Below, one piece after another: positions 8,151-17,420 of a stretch of 64,000 bases of DNA. Below the pieces are notes generated by a model. That model had not been told where the DNA came from. It saw nothing but the letters and a program-made list of their open reading frames with translations, and made no database searches. The stretch is from UBA1141 sp963665155 (GTDB taxonomy: Bacteria > Chloroflexota > Dehalococcoidia > Lucifugimonadales > UBA3495), in assembly GCA_963665155.2 (NCBI GenBank), contig CAXXFI010000001.1:434001-498000 (forward strand), written 5' to 3'. The translations under genes and the position numbers were made by a program. Within the stretch, counting starts at the first letter, position 1. Every line of letters starts with the position of its first letter.

Positions 8151-9221
8151 ATGCTCGCTATGAAACTACATCAGCCCGGAGGTCCGGAGGCATTGACTCT
8201 TACCGAAGTGCCTATTCCGGTTCCCGAGGCAGACGAGGCTTTGGTACGGGTGGCGGCCTGCGGGTTCTGCCACCACGACCTATTGATCATGAAAGGGTTG
8301 CTGCGTAGAGGCGTGAAGCCCGGGCTGATACCCGGTCACGAAATTTCCGGAACAGTCACCCAAGTGGGTAAAAACGTTGCCACCCTCGCACCGGGCGACC
8401 GGGTCGTCTCCCTCCTCGTCTCCGCTTGTGGTCACTGTGACCGCTGCCTCGAAGGACGGCAGCATCGCTGCCGCAACGGCCTTGGGATCGGCCATGGCCG
8501 GGACGGTGGCTTCGCCGAATACGTGACCGTATCCGAGTTAGGCCTCGTGAAATTGTCCGATGATGCGGATTTACTCTCGGCCGCTCTGTTTGCCTGCCCC
8601 ATGGGGGTAGCGCTGCAAGGGCTAGGGCAATCGGCCCAAGCCCAACCCGGCGAGACGGTGGTGGTCACCGGCGCTGGCGGCGGGCTCGGTACTCATTCCG
8701 TGCAGTTGGCAGCGGCCTTGGGATGCCGCGTGCTGGCGGTAACCTCGTCGCCCGAAAAATTCGAGGCATTGACAGCGTTGGGAGCACTGGATGTACTCCA
8801 TACCAGCGGGTCCCTGAGCGACGATCTGGATTTCAGCGAGATTGTCTTAGCGCTGACCGAAGACCAAGGAGCACAAGTCGTCATCGACACCGTAGGCTCA
8901 GCGGTTTATCCGTCCACCTGGCTTAGCTTGGCCCAATTCGGGCGCTGGGTGCTTTTGGGTGAGGTAGCTGGGAGCCCGGTGAAAATTGATCCCGCGGAAG
9001 TAATATTCCGAGACGCCCGGATATTAGGATCATCGGGAGTATCCAGGGATGGAGTACTGCAGGTGTCCGGTATGGTGTCCCGGGGTCTGGTCAAACCCGT
9101 GGTAGGGCGAACTTTAGCAATGGAAGCAGCATCAACCGCTTACGGACTCATGGCTGAAAGAAAGATAGTGGGTAGGATTCTGCTTATACCCCCAGGAAGT
9201 CCCATTCCGGAGCCAGATTGA
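8151..9221 (+). CDS. zinc-binding alcohol dehydrogenase (MDR superfamily)
   Basis: Medium-chain dehydrogenase/reductase, 356 residues. GroES-like N-terminal domain with catalytic zinc residues in GFCHHDLL and GHEISGTV. The structural zinc lobe is CGHCDRCLEGRQHRC at about residues 90-104. The Rossmann fold has VVTGAGGGLGTHSVQLA at about 165. Oxidises or reduces an alcohol/aldehyde with NAD(P); substrate unknown. ATG 8151 is chosen because upstream in-frame sequence has no family similarity; ATG 8161 is an alternative. It is divergently transcribed from nfo. Confidence 0.92.
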   Translation: MLAMKLHQPGGPEALTLTEVPIPVPEADEALVRVAACGFCHHDLLIMKGLLRRGVKPGLIPGHEISGTVTQVGKNVATLAPGDRVVSLLVSACGHCDRCLEGRQHRCRNGLGIGHGRDGGFAEYVTVSELGLVKLSDDADLLSAALFACPMGVALQGLGQSAQAQPGETVVVTGAGGGLGTHSVQLAAALGCRVLAVTSSPEKFEALTALGALDVLHTSGSLSDDLDFSEIVLALTEDQGAQVVIDTVGSAVYPSTWLSLAQFGRWVLLGEVAGSPVKIDPAEVIFRDARILGSSGVSRDGVLQVSGMVSRGLVKPVVGRTLAMEAASTAYGLMAERKIVGRILLIPPGSPIPEPD

Positions 9222-9264
9222 AAACGGCCAAAACTCAGGGAGAACGCCAAGGGTGAATACCGGC

Positions 9265-9719
9265 AAGAGAATGGAATCCTCCTTCATGGTGTGCAACCGG
9301 GGACATGAGTTACAAATAGGCTGGGGACATCGGTAACACTCCCCAGCTTCACCCACCACACTGCCAGGGACGACAGCCCGCCAAGGCCCACGGTGGCAAA
9401 TGGCGCGCAGTTGTCGGTGCGGATGGTCTTTGGGAGACCCTATTTCCGAAATACGCTCTCCAGAACCGGGCGCACTTCCGACCTCCAAGGATGGCGCAGC
9501 CCGTGCAAGCCAGGAGATACGGGGAGGAGGCACCCTCCACAGTAAGAGGGTCGATGCGCCGCGCCTCTGACGTGCGGAACCAGACCTTGAAGTGGATGCG
9601 CACAGGTCATTGGGCTGCTCTGCTTGGACAAAGGGTTGGCTCCGAGGCGCTGTTCGCCGTCGCCATTTACGCCGGCGCACCAGACCGGCCCGGTTCAGCA
9701 GGCCGCCCTCCGAGTCACT
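9265..9719 (-). pseudogene. IS481-type (rve) transposase remnant
   Basis: The minus strand, read across frames, gives HFKVWFRTSEARRIDPLTVE, then PVLESVFRK, a stop, GLPKTIRTDNCAPFATVGLG and GLSSLAVWWV. This resembles the DDE/rve core of IS481-family transposases (D-F-K-G-W-F, then G-L-P-x-x-I-R-T-D-N-G-x-P-F). It has in-frame stops and frameshifts and is cut at 9720 by the IS630 copy. The stretch 9290-9345 resembles an IS481 terminal region (repeated ATGTCCCC on the minus strand), so an internal deletion has joined the core to one end. Confidence 0.7.
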
Positions 9720-10700
9720 TAAACTAATGCCAAAGTGGGATCTACATGGATAACAAAATAAAAACTGGCTTGAGCACCCCTGAGGAGTTCCTCTGCCCGC
9801 GCCTGCAAGGCGGTCTGACCCCGTTGTTTGATCTCATCTCTCCGGTAAGCCAACTGGGAGAAGAAGTGTATTTTTCCTGCACCGCGGCTTTGGCGCCCAA
9901 GCACAAGTTCGCGGTGACCTCTTCGCGTACCCAGTCCCAGATCGCTTCGGCAACATTGAAATCAGCGCTATATTCCGGCAGGCTCACCAATCGCTGGCGC
10001 GAGCCGGGGGTAGCCAGGTAGCCAGGTAGGTACGCACGGCATCACCATGATGGGCTGGAGCGTTGTCCCAGACGACGTTCAGTGGTCCGGAGTGCTTTTC
10101 CCGTAGTTGCTTTGCTTTTCCCGTATTGGCTTCAGGAAGGCGGTGGAAGTTTCGGCGTTGCTGTACCCCTGCAGTTCCATATTCTCCACCTCGCCGGTTT
10201 CCAGGCACACCGCCGCATCATAACTCGCTTTTTCACCCCACCGGGGGCTGGTCGAATCTACCAGCGCTGGCTCTCCTTTGAGTACCCATTCCGCATCCGC
10301 CCGGAAATGGGCCTCGTCGGCGAAGAAGATTTTCGCCCTCAGTTGTCGCGCTTCGTTGTCGCGCTTCTATGGGGAGTGCGGCATACGCCGTCACGAAGGC
10401 CTCCCGCCTTTTCGGGCAGAGCCTGTATCGCTGCCTTCAGTTGGGCTTGCTGGCTCCCGCCGAGGGCGCGAGAACCACCCGGCTGCTGGAAGGCAATGGC
10501 TGTGGGACCGTTGTCGCTGAAGGCAGCGACCAATGTGCCGATGGCGTGGGCTCCCGTTCTAACGCCTCGGATACCACCAATGCGGTCCAACCTTGGGCCA
10601 AGAGCGTTCCCGCTCCCGGGCTGTCACCGCTCGATACATCCGCTCTCGTACGTCGCCTACACTCAGTCGCCACCGTTCGGGGAGTCGCCTTATATCCCTC
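9719..10700 (-). pseudogene. IS630 transposase, multiply frameshifted
   Basis: Fragments in several minus-strand frames match copy 2. LAQGWTALVVSEALEREP lies near 10600, LNVVWDNAPAHHGDAVRTYL near 10060, and YSADFNVAEAIWDWVREEVT with TANLCLGAKAAVQEK near 9950. It ends in D-P-T-L-A-L-V and a TAA whose TA is the target duplication. The second DDE aspartate and the terminal glutamate region are recognisable, but no continuous frame remains. Confidence 0.85.
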
Positions 10701-10793
10701 ATACCCAACACCACCGCCACCTGACTTCCTTTACAGACTAACGCAACTCCTCTGCCGATTTAGCTTCATGTAGGTTTCACCTTGGGATCAGTT
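9722..10793 (-). mobile_element. decayed IS630-family element, copy 1
   Basis: Ends resemble those of the better copy at 61178-62406: AACTAATGCC at 9722, and on the other strand AACTGATCCC reading in from 10793, each followed by a conserved inner part ending CTACAT. It is flanked by TA at 9720-9721 and 10794-10795, the IS630 target duplication. The element is 1072 bases against 1229 for copy 2, so it has deletions. Confidence 0.85.
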
Positions 10794-10946
10794 TAGGCCT
10801 GCTCCAATTAGCTTGTGCACTCCTGTGGTACCGCCGACAGTGGCAGCGGCTGTTTTGAGATAATTTCTTAATACTAATAGGGATTCTAGCGCACAAATAC
10901 CGATAAACCAGCTTTCTTTGGTGTTCATGTTTAGCGTTGGTATTAA

Positions 10947-11842
10947 GAGCACCTAACAAATTGATTTGGACCTTGTCAAACAGATGAGGGAACAACCGAA
11001 GGAAAGGAAAGCTTCATGAATGTCGGCTCGCCTTTCATAGCGAGTGCGCAGCCGTCGGAACTGGTGCAGCCATGCCAGGGTTCGCTCCACTACCCACCGA
11101 TGGATGCCCAGGCCACTCCCGTGCTGGGTAAGGCGTTTGGCCAGGACCGGCTCGATCCCCACCGATCGCAACGCCTGCCGGTGGGGTTCCGAGTCATAAG
11201 CTCGGTCTCCCTGAACTTGGTCTGGTCTCCGGCGTGGACGTCCTACCTGGCCCCGAATGGACGGAATGGCTTTCACCAAGGGTAGCAACTGAGTTACATC
11301 ATGACGGTTAGCGCCCATCAAGATGGCGGCCAGAGGGATCCCTTGGGCGTCGGTAATCAGGTGGTGCTTGCTCCGGCTTGCGCCGGTCAGTGAGATTGGG
11401 CCCAGTTTTCCCCCCTCCGCCAACCGCCCGTATGGAGGCGCTATCCACCACGGCTCGAGACCAGTCAATCTGGTCGGCTTCTCGCAGTTTGGCCAGAAAC
11501 ATTTCATGACGGTTTTGCCAACTCCAACTTCCTGCCAGTCTCGAAGACGACGCCAGCAGGTCATCCCCGAGCCACACCCCATCTCTTGGGGCAACATCTC
11601 CCAGAGAATGCCACTCTTCAGGACGAACAAGATGCCGGTCAGCGCCCGACGGTTCTGCAGGCGCTTTCGGCCAGGGTAGCGCCATCGTCTGGGCATGGGT
11701 ACCGGCAATAAGGGTTGGATCAATTTCCATAGTTCATCATCTACCAGTGGTTTCGCCATCAGCCTCCCCTCCACACAAGGGGAAGATACAGCCAACCGAC
11801 CACTAGCGCCAAGATTAACTCAGTTCAATTTGTTAGGAGTTC
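10947..11842 (-). mobile_element. IS5-family insertion sequence
   Basis: Terminal inverted repeats GAGCACCTAACAAATTGA (from 10947) and GAACTCCTAACAAATTGA (complement, from 11842) enclose 896 bases. They are flanked by a direct TTAA at 10943-10946 and 11843-11846, matching the YTAR-type duplication of IS5. Confidence 0.9.
10953..11759 (-). pseudogene. IS5-family transposase with two compensating frameshifts
   Basis: An uninterrupted frame starts MAKPLVDDELWKLIQPLLP and includes KHHLITDAQGIPLAAILMGA and WVVERTLAWLHQFRRLRTRY (the IS5 terminal Glu region). However, the stretch between about 11390 and 11560 is out of register. The expected residues WQNRHEMFLAKLRE and VVDSASIRAVGGGGKTGP, with the first catalytic Asp, occur only in another frame. 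Two opposite indels therefore bracket a scrambled middle, and the enzyme is probably inactive although the ORF looks whole. Confidence 0.82.
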
Positions 11843-12061
11843 TTAACCTTCCGGAACCGTCACGGTGATGTTCCGTGGAGGGTTCTCACCCAGTGCCCAC
11901 TTCTGTAGATACACCGTGCCGATGGCTGGCGGCTTGCCATCCGTGGCTTTTCTTTGTGCCTAGCGATATGGTCAGCGAGAAAGTTCGTGGACAATACGTA
12001 GACATTACAACCAAAGACCCAGGCCACTTTGATGAGGCCTGAGCTTTCTCCGTGTCTAATT
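11843..12061. other. spacer between IS5 and tRNA-Ser
   Basis: No complete gene. A minus-strand stretch near 11910-12040 (V-Y-V-L-S-T-N-F-L-A-D-H-I-A-R) reads like the end of an unrecognised coding remnant. Confidence 0.4.
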
Positions 12062-12151
12062 TGGCGGAGGGAGTGGGATTCGAACCCACGATACAGTTGC
12101 CCATATAACGGTTTTCAAGACCGTCGCCTTCGTCCACTCGGCCATCCCTCC
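12062..12151 (-). tRNA. tRNA-Ser(UGA)
   Basis: Class II tRNA read on the minus strand. The acceptor GGAGGGA pairs with TCCCTCC, followed by discriminator G and an encoded CCA. The anticodon stem ACGGT/ACCGT encloses CTTGAAA, giving anticodon UGA. There is a long variable arm and the T-arm GTGGGTTCGAATCCCAC. An A/T-rich -10-like TATAAAAT lies about 20 bases upstream on the minus strand. Confidence 0.97.
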
Positions 12152-12608
12152 AGCAGACTAAGTCGCTGGTCTTATTTTATAACCGAAATGCAGCTTTGTC
12201 TCGGTGTAGTCCTAATTCCCCCAGATTCAACGGTATTGGTTTGCTAATCCGACCCGATCATCTATCGAGTTCGAGAGTGGGTTTGGAGTCTAATTGGATT
12301 GCGGTTCCACCCAGATACCGGGGAAATGCGTGATACCGGGGAATGAATGCGATTTCGCCTAGAAGATCTAGAACAAGAAATTAAACGGGCCAGCGAAAAA
12401 TCTCCAGACAAACTCCCACTTTCCCGTTGGGATTGCATCCGTCTCGGTGAAAAAGTACATCAATGTGAAAAATAGCCAGAGAGAAGAGGACGGAATGCCG
12501 AGGCAACCGCATCCCTTTTTCTGTCCTGCCGAGAACATAGCTACTTACCCTATCCCGCTGATAATGGTTCAAGTATGCTGATTGAATTCACGTTAGGCGA
12601 TGGATTAG
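12152..12608. other. intergenic, no gene recognised
   Basis: Contains a short direct repeat of GATACCGGGGA-type sequence near 12315-12345. No ORF with recognisable similarity or a good ribosome site. Confidence 0.5.
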
Positions 12609-12998
12609 TTAGCCGTTGATGTCAGTGACTCCCGGAGGCCATCCCCGCATCAGTGTGTTAAAAGCCAGTTCGGACCATCCGTCGCTTTCCGGTGCGCCCG
12701 AAGCTGCGCCCGAAGTCGATGGCCGTTCGGGCTCTTCATTGAACTCCGGAGCGGATTCGGTAGCCTGAATTTCGGGCAGGGCAGGTCCGCCTTTGGCCCC
12801 TTCCACGTAGCCGACAGCGTCTCCCGAAGGGTCCCTTAGGTACCCGTCGCCGAAAGCGCCAAGTCGCTGGCCTTCAAATGAACAAACGCTCCCCTCTGCC
12901 ACGAAAGCCCGGGCATCCCCGGTCAAATCGTAAATAACGTCGGTTGATAGCCACCCTACCGGCCATCCACCTTTACTGTATATGGACTGCGTACTCAT
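12609..12998 (-). CDS. 4-fold beta flower domain protein
   Basis: The 129-residue protein starts at ATG 12998 behind GGAGGAAAT. Residues 5-75 contain four similar short strand repeats: IYSKGGWPVGWL, IYDLTGDARAFV, VCSFEGQRLGAF and YLRDPSGDAVGYV. This is the pattern of the 4-fold beta flower domain as I know it. The C-terminal half is Pro/Glu/Ser-rich and probably unstructured, ending with a conserved-looking AFNTLMRGWPPG. Function unknown; no signal peptide. The gene stands alone. Confidence 0.72.
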   Translation of the reverse strand: MSTQSIYSKGGWPVGWLSTDVIYDLTGDARAFVAEGSVCSFEGQRLGAFGDGYLRDPSGDAVGYVEGAKGGPALPEIQATESAPEFNEEPERPSTSGAASGAPESDGWSELAFNTLMRGWPPGVTDING

Positions 12999-13016
12999 AT
13001 TTCCTCCGTGATTCAA

Positions 13017-13502
13017 GCTCGTTACCCGTTACAACTAACTCCTTCCGGTAATTCCGGCGGAGTAATTGGGCTTTCAAGATCCTCTCTTGCGATGAGGAGC
13101 CGCGCCAACGAGGCAGGGACCTCGGCCACTGGCCGAGGCGGTTCATTGTGATGAAGTTTGGCCATGGGGTTCTAATTTTTGGATTTTAATTAATCCCCGA
13201 CATTATACGAGGGGCGAACATCAGCAGCAACTTGGCGTCACGCTACGCCCATCCGGTTGTGGGTATCCGCGAATTCAAGCTTTGGACCACCTGCGCCTGG
13301 GAGTTTACTGGGAATGGTCCTTTGTCGAACGCCTAACCCTTCCGGTAGACGCAATTTTGGATCGGCAATTTTGTATCAAGGAGAATAGTGGAAGCCTGGG
13401 GCAATAATTGAAGGGACTTTGTGAATCAGCCTCAGGTGGGTAGAGGACCGGAGCAATACCGTATTGCAACTTCGGGTTCGCGGCTCGCCAACTAGGTCAA
13501 CT
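13017..13502. other. intergenic, no gene recognised
   Basis: About 490 bases with no convincing ORF. It contains A/T-rich patches near 13180 and no hairpin I can support. Confidence 0.5.
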
Positions 13503-13934
13503 TTAGGACTCTAGAAGTTCTTTTAGCCTGGCGAGATCAATAGCCATCTGCCTCTTTGCGGTGCTGACCACTAAGGGTTCGGTCATCCTGAAAATCCCAG
13601 TGAGTTCAGCCTCCACCGTGACGGTGATTTTGGTTCCGCCAGCTTCCGCTTCCAGGTTGTAGTAGGCGCTCATCGGTATTTGTCCGGTGGTGCTTTTAAA
13701 GCCCAGCTTGAGATCGGGTTCGTATTCGGTAATGGTGAAAGCGGTTTCCAGGCTTCGGCCCAACAGCCGACGGACTTCTTTGAGGGTGGTGCCGACGCCC
13801 ACAAGTCCGCTGGAGGTTTGTTGGACCTCCAGCAGTCCCGATTGCCATTCAGTCCCTTTAGAGATGTCCGACAAATAGGCGAACATCTTGTCGATGGGGC
13901 AGTTAATAACCAGCGAAGCCTCAGCCCGGGCCAT
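13503..13934 (-). CDS. SRPBCC-family protein (polyketide cyclase/dehydrase type)
   Basis: The 143-residue START/Bet v1-like fold begins ARAEASLVINCPIDKMFAYL and continues with W-Q-S-G-L-L-E-V, RSLETAFTITEYEPDLKLGF, a beta-rich centre, and a long C-terminal helix R-Q-M-A-I-D-L-A-R-L-K. Such proteins bind hydrophobic ligands; the ligand here is unknown. The start at 13934 is preferred over 13952 because GGGGAGG lies five bases upstream. It follows the ggt-like gene by 67 bases on the same strand. Confidence 0.8.
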   Translation of the reverse strand: MARAEASLVINCPIDKMFAYLSDISKGTEWQSGLLEVQQTSSGLVGVGTTLKEVRRLLGRSLETAFTITEYEPDLKLGFKSTTGQIPMSAYYNLEAEAGGTKITVTVEAELTGIFRMTEPLVVSTAKRQMAIDLARLKELLES

Positions 13935-14018
13935 CAAGGCCTCCCCGGCCATTTAGGGGTCCCCGGCTATTTAAAGATTCACACGAGAGTTGCATCTCCG
14001 GCAACAGTTTTAGCATCT

Positions 14019-15851
14019 CTACAAACCCAGAGCATAGCAGGCCCGCCGCGGGTCGCCGCCGGAACTAAGCACTCCGGTTTCGGGGTCCCGCTTGGTGACG
14101 GTGGCTCCCATTCCGCAGTTCACCGCCCGGTGAATCTTGTGTCCCAACCCGCGCAGGGCCTCGGCGGTGGATTCGGGGAATCCATCCTCCAAGTCGAGAC
14201 GCCCTGGGAAGCACTCATGGGGATAGAAGGAGTTGCTTACGCTCTGGCTGGCGAACCGGGGGGCCTCCACGGCTTCCTGGGGGTTCATGCCGAAGACCAA
14301 AACGTTAAGCACGATTTGCAGGTTGGCTTGGGCTTGGTTGTCGCCACCTGGGCAACCGATGGTCATGGCAGACAGGCCGTCTTTGCGGATTATGTAATTG
14401 ATTAATGTGGTCCTCGGCCGTTTGCCCGGTTCCACCACGTTGGGGTGGCCTTCCTCGCAGTTGAACATTTCTATGCGGGTGCTTAGGGCGCAGCCTAATT
14501 CAGGGAAGAAAGCGGACTTGCCGAACGCGCCGCCGCTGATGGTGCCGCACACCATGTTGCCCTCTTTGTCCATTGCGGACACGTGAGTGGTGCCACCGTC
14601 GTCGCCGCCGCCTCCATCGCCGCCAGCAGCGGTTGGGACGGGCGCTTGAGTCGAGCCGGATGTTGAGCCGGTTGTCGACGATTGAGACCCTCCGTTTTTG
14701 GCGAATTGCCAGGGGTCTCCACAGGCTGGGATTTCCGGGTACGCCTTGCTCTGGTCTATAAGCAGAGCCCGCTGGGCCCCATATTCCTTGGAAAGCAGGC
14801 CTTTGATGGGAATGGTGGAAAAGTCCGGGTCTCCATAATAGGCTTCCCTATCGGCGAAGGTCAACTTCAGGGCCTCGGTCACGGTGTGCACGTAGTCTGG
14901 CGTATTGTGGCCTAGGCAACGCAGGTCGAAATGCTCCAAAATGTTGATTGCTTGCATCAACATCGGGCCTTGCGTCCAGGTATTCTGGCCCAAGATTTCG
15001 TAGCCCCGGAAGGTGGTCTTAACCGGCTCCTCATACTGGGACTTGTAACTGGCTAGGTCCTCCAAACTCAGAATTCCGCCCACTCGTTGGGCGCATTCTA
15101 CGATGGTGGCCGCAATGTTGCCCTGATAAAAAGCGTGGCGGGCGAATTTTAGGCCTTCGGCTCTGTCGGTCGCGTTGGAGCCAGTGGGTAGCATGCCCTT
15201 CAGGGTTGCGGCCAACCCTGGCTGCACCAAGATCGAAGCGGGTCGAGGGACTTGACCGTCTTGGTAGAAAACGTCTACGCCCCCAGGCGGGTAGTTTGCG
15301 AACTGCTCCAGTGTGGCCGGAGATTTCAGGCGCTCCAGCATATATTCATAGTTGGGTATGCCATGCTCGGCATATTGTATGGCCGGGGCCAGCACCTCTT
15401 CGATCGGCTTTGTGCCGTAGCGTTCCAGTAAAGAGATAAAGGCGTCGACGACACCAGGCACGGTGAAGGAAAAGTGAGCCCGGCTGCCCGGTCCGGTGGG
15501 GATGCGTTTCATCCCCCGGGACGTATAAAAATCGGCTGTGGCTTTGGCCGGAGCAACCCCTTGGCCGCTGAGAGAGAGCAGGTCCCCGCTAGCGGCGTGG
15601 TACAGCATGAATACCCCTTCGGCCGCCAGTGAGTAGGAGGCGATGGGTTCGATTACCGCTGCTGCGAATCCCGCAGCCACGGCTGCGTCGAAAGCGTTTC
15701 CTCCGCTAAGCATCATCCTCATTCCGGCCATGGAGGTAAGGTAGTGCCCGCTGGAAATAACTCCGTCGGTAGAGTGGACCACTGGTCGCCCCGTGGGCGG
15801 TAGGACCACGTCTCCCTGCTCTAGCTCATAGCTTGTTGATTGTCCGGCCAT
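14019..15851 (-). CDS. ggt: gamma-glutamyltransferase family protein
   Basis: Ntn-hydrolase that is made as a precursor and self-cleaves before a Thr. The 610-residue product has GGNAFDAAVAAGFAAAVIEP near the N-terminus, FTVPGVVDAFISL, NTWTQGPMLMQAINIL, and the processing site G-G-T-T-H-V-S-A-M-D with the catalytic Thr at about residue 420. Odd feature: an about 30-residue Ser/Thr/Gly-rich linker (roughly residues 385-418) sits just before the cleavage Thr. There is no signal peptide, so it is probably cytosolic. It likely acts on gamma-glutamyl amides or related compounds; the true substrate is uncertain. Confidence 0.9.
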   Translation of the reverse strand: MAGQSTSYELEQGDVVLPPTGRPVVHSTDGVISSGHYLTSMAGMRMMLSGGNAFDAAVAAGFAAAVIEPIASYSLAAEGVFMLYHAASGDLLSLSGQGVAPAKATADFYTSRGMKRIPTGPGSRAHFSFTVPGVVDAFISLLERYGTKPIEEVLAPAIQYAEHGIPNYEYMLERLKSPATLEQFANYPPGGVDVFYQDGQVPRPASILVQPGLAATLKGMLPTGSNATDRAEGLKFARHAFYQGNIAATIVECAQRVGGILSLEDLASYKSQYEEPVKTTFRGYEILGQNTWTQGPMLMQAINILEHFDLRCLGHNTPDYVHTVTEALKLTFADREAYYGDPDFSTIPIKGLLSKEYGAQRALLIDQSKAYPEIPACGDPWQFAKNGGSQSSTTGSTSGSTQAPVPTAAGGDGGGGDDGGTTHVSAMDKEGNMVCGTISGGAFGKSAFFPELGCALSTRIEMFNCEEGHPNVVEPGKRPRTTLINYIIRKDGLSAMTIGCPGGDNQAQANLQIVLNVLVFGMNPQEAVEAPRFASQSVSNSFYPHECFPGRLDLEDGFPESTAEALRGLGHKIHRAVNCGMGATVTKRDPETGVLSSGGDPRRACYALGL

Positions 15852-15886
15852 TTCTCACTCCGATTCCCGATTCTTATTAGACCCGT

Positions 15887-16933
15887 TTAACCGCAGGCCA
15901 AAGCGTAAATCTGGCTTGCGCTTTCGGGCAACGGATGAGCGGTCCAAGTCTGGCCGCTGTCCATGCTGCCAAATACTTCCCCGTCCATTGAGGCGCAGAA
16001 CATCGTGCTGGGTTTGCGCTCGTCGAAGGCCAAGCCGAACAGTGTGCTCCGCGGCTCTACGCCCATATCGATCCGCTCCCAGTTTGATCCGCCGTCTTGG
16101 CTGCGGAACAGTGCTCCGGAGTCGCTCCGGAAATTAGGGCCGCCGGAAACCCAAATGGTTTTGGGGTCGCCGGGCACCTCTCGGATGCTGCGGCAATAGG
16201 TGTGACCCTTTTCGTTTAGGGCTTCGATACCGCCTTTAATCCAATGCTCGCCGTGGTCTTCGCTGCGAAATAGCCCCGCCCTGGCGATGCTGAAAATATT
16301 GCCTGGTCGGAAGCTGCTGGCTAGTACCCCGTGCATGTCCACCGGGTCATCGTTGATGTATTGGCCGTGGCTCATGTTTTCCCAACTTTCGCCACCGTCC
16401 AGTGAGCGGATGATCCCGCCGACTTCGATTGCTCCGTATACCTCGTCGGGGTCCGACGCACTAACCGACATCATGAGAACCCGCTTGGCCAGGTTGGCGC
16501 CGGGGCCAATGGTCACCTCCGGGAATCGCACGCTGACGGGCAACTGCTCCCACTTATCGCCACCGTCCTCGCTGCGGTATATCTCTGCGCCTTCATAACC
16601 GGCGTAAACGACTTGAGAGGTCCTGGGGTGGAAAAGAATCGACCACACCGGCAGACCGTGGTCGGGTACGCTCAGCTTTTCCCAATGCTCACCACTGTCT
16701 TCCGTTCGGAAAGGTCCGAATTGAGTGCCGACAAAAACTATCTCCGGCTTTTGAGGGTGAACGGTAATGGCACGGATGGCCGCACCGTCGGGCAGGCCGT
16801 TGCTTAGCAATTGCCAATTGTCGTCCCCCACTGCCATACGGTACAAGCCGCTCATTACCGGCCGGCCTGGTGCGGTCTCGCCGGCCAAACCCGTATAAAC
16901 GTATGTTTGTCGAGCGCTATCTGTGCTGGTCGC
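15887..16933 (-). CDS. Asp-box (BNR/sialidase-like) beta-propeller protein
   Basis: The 348-residue protein has six Asp-box repeats: TEDSGEHWE, SEDGGDKWE, SLDGGESWE, SEDHGEHWI, SQDGGSNWE and SMDSGQTWT, spaced about 50 residues apart. They predict a six- or seven-bladed propeller of the VPS10/exo-alpha-sialidase repeat type. There is no signal peptide and no catalytic glycosidase residues I can identify, so an enzymatic role is not claimed. ATG 16933 follows AGAGGTGAG. It is transcribed in the same direction as the ggt-like gene, 35 bases upstream of it, probably co-transcribed. Confidence 0.85.
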   Translation of the reverse strand, partial: ATSTDSARQTYVYTGLAGETAPGRPVMSGLYRMAVGDDNWQLLSNGLPDGAAIRAITVHPQKPEIVFVGTQFGPFRTEDSGEHWEKLSVPDHGLPVWSILFHPRTSQVVYAGYEGAEIYRSEDGGDKWEQLPVSVRFPEVTIGPGANLAKRVLMMSVSASDPDEVYGAIEVGGIIRSLDGGESWENMSHGQYINDDPVDMHGVLASSFRPGNIFSIARAGLFRSEDHGEHWIKGGIEALNEKGHTYCRSIREVPGDPKTIWVSGGPNFRSDSGALFRSQDGGSNWERIDMGVEPRSTLFGLAFDERKPSTMFCASMDGEVFGSMDSGQTWTAHPLPESASQIYALACG

Positions 16934-16945
16934 CATTTCTCTCAC

Positions 16946-17420
16946 CTCTTATGTGTATCAGTATGTGTGTGGGAACGCGATGCTCGTGCCTGAACTATTC
17001 TAACTAATTACTTAAGGATAGCGCCATTCCACCACAGTGGAATTAGGTTGTCAACAGCCGTGGAACAGCCGTTCAAACACTATGGGACGGTTCGACATTT
17101 ATAGCGAGACTTGATGGGCATCGTACGTAATACCGGCGAGCCCCCGATGGCGCTTGTCAACTTCCAGGTAGGCGCCAGGATGGCAGGGATTGCCTCTGGA
17201 ACCGGGGAGTTAGTCCCAGCGGGGTCACCAACAGCCTATTGCTATGGAAAGATACGCTGGAAGGACACGCTGCATAGTAGCTTTGAAACGGTTGTCTTGG
17301 GGAGAGCGTGGCTGAGAGGTGTCGTGGAGGCTGGGGGGAATAACGATATAAACCTAGAACCAACTATAGGACAAACGCCGCGCAACTGCGCAAGCGATTA
17401 TCGGTCGGAGAGGATCGGGC
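16946..17420. other. intergenic, no gene recognised
   Basis: A 106-codon plus-strand frame at 17111-17431 exists, but it has no recognisable domain and overlaps the end of the small membrane-protein gene. I treat the region as non-coding or remnant. Confidence 0.4.

Noticed and set aside
9232..9250. Prophage or integron at the IS graveyard
   Set aside because: No integrase of the tyrosine type, no attachment-site duplication of the tRNA-Ser 3' end, and no phage structural genes.
9132..9680. 182-codon minus-strand ORF
   Set aside because: It mixes the end of the alcohol dehydrogenase antisense with an out-of-frame IS481-type remnant; the recognisable transposase residues are in other frames.
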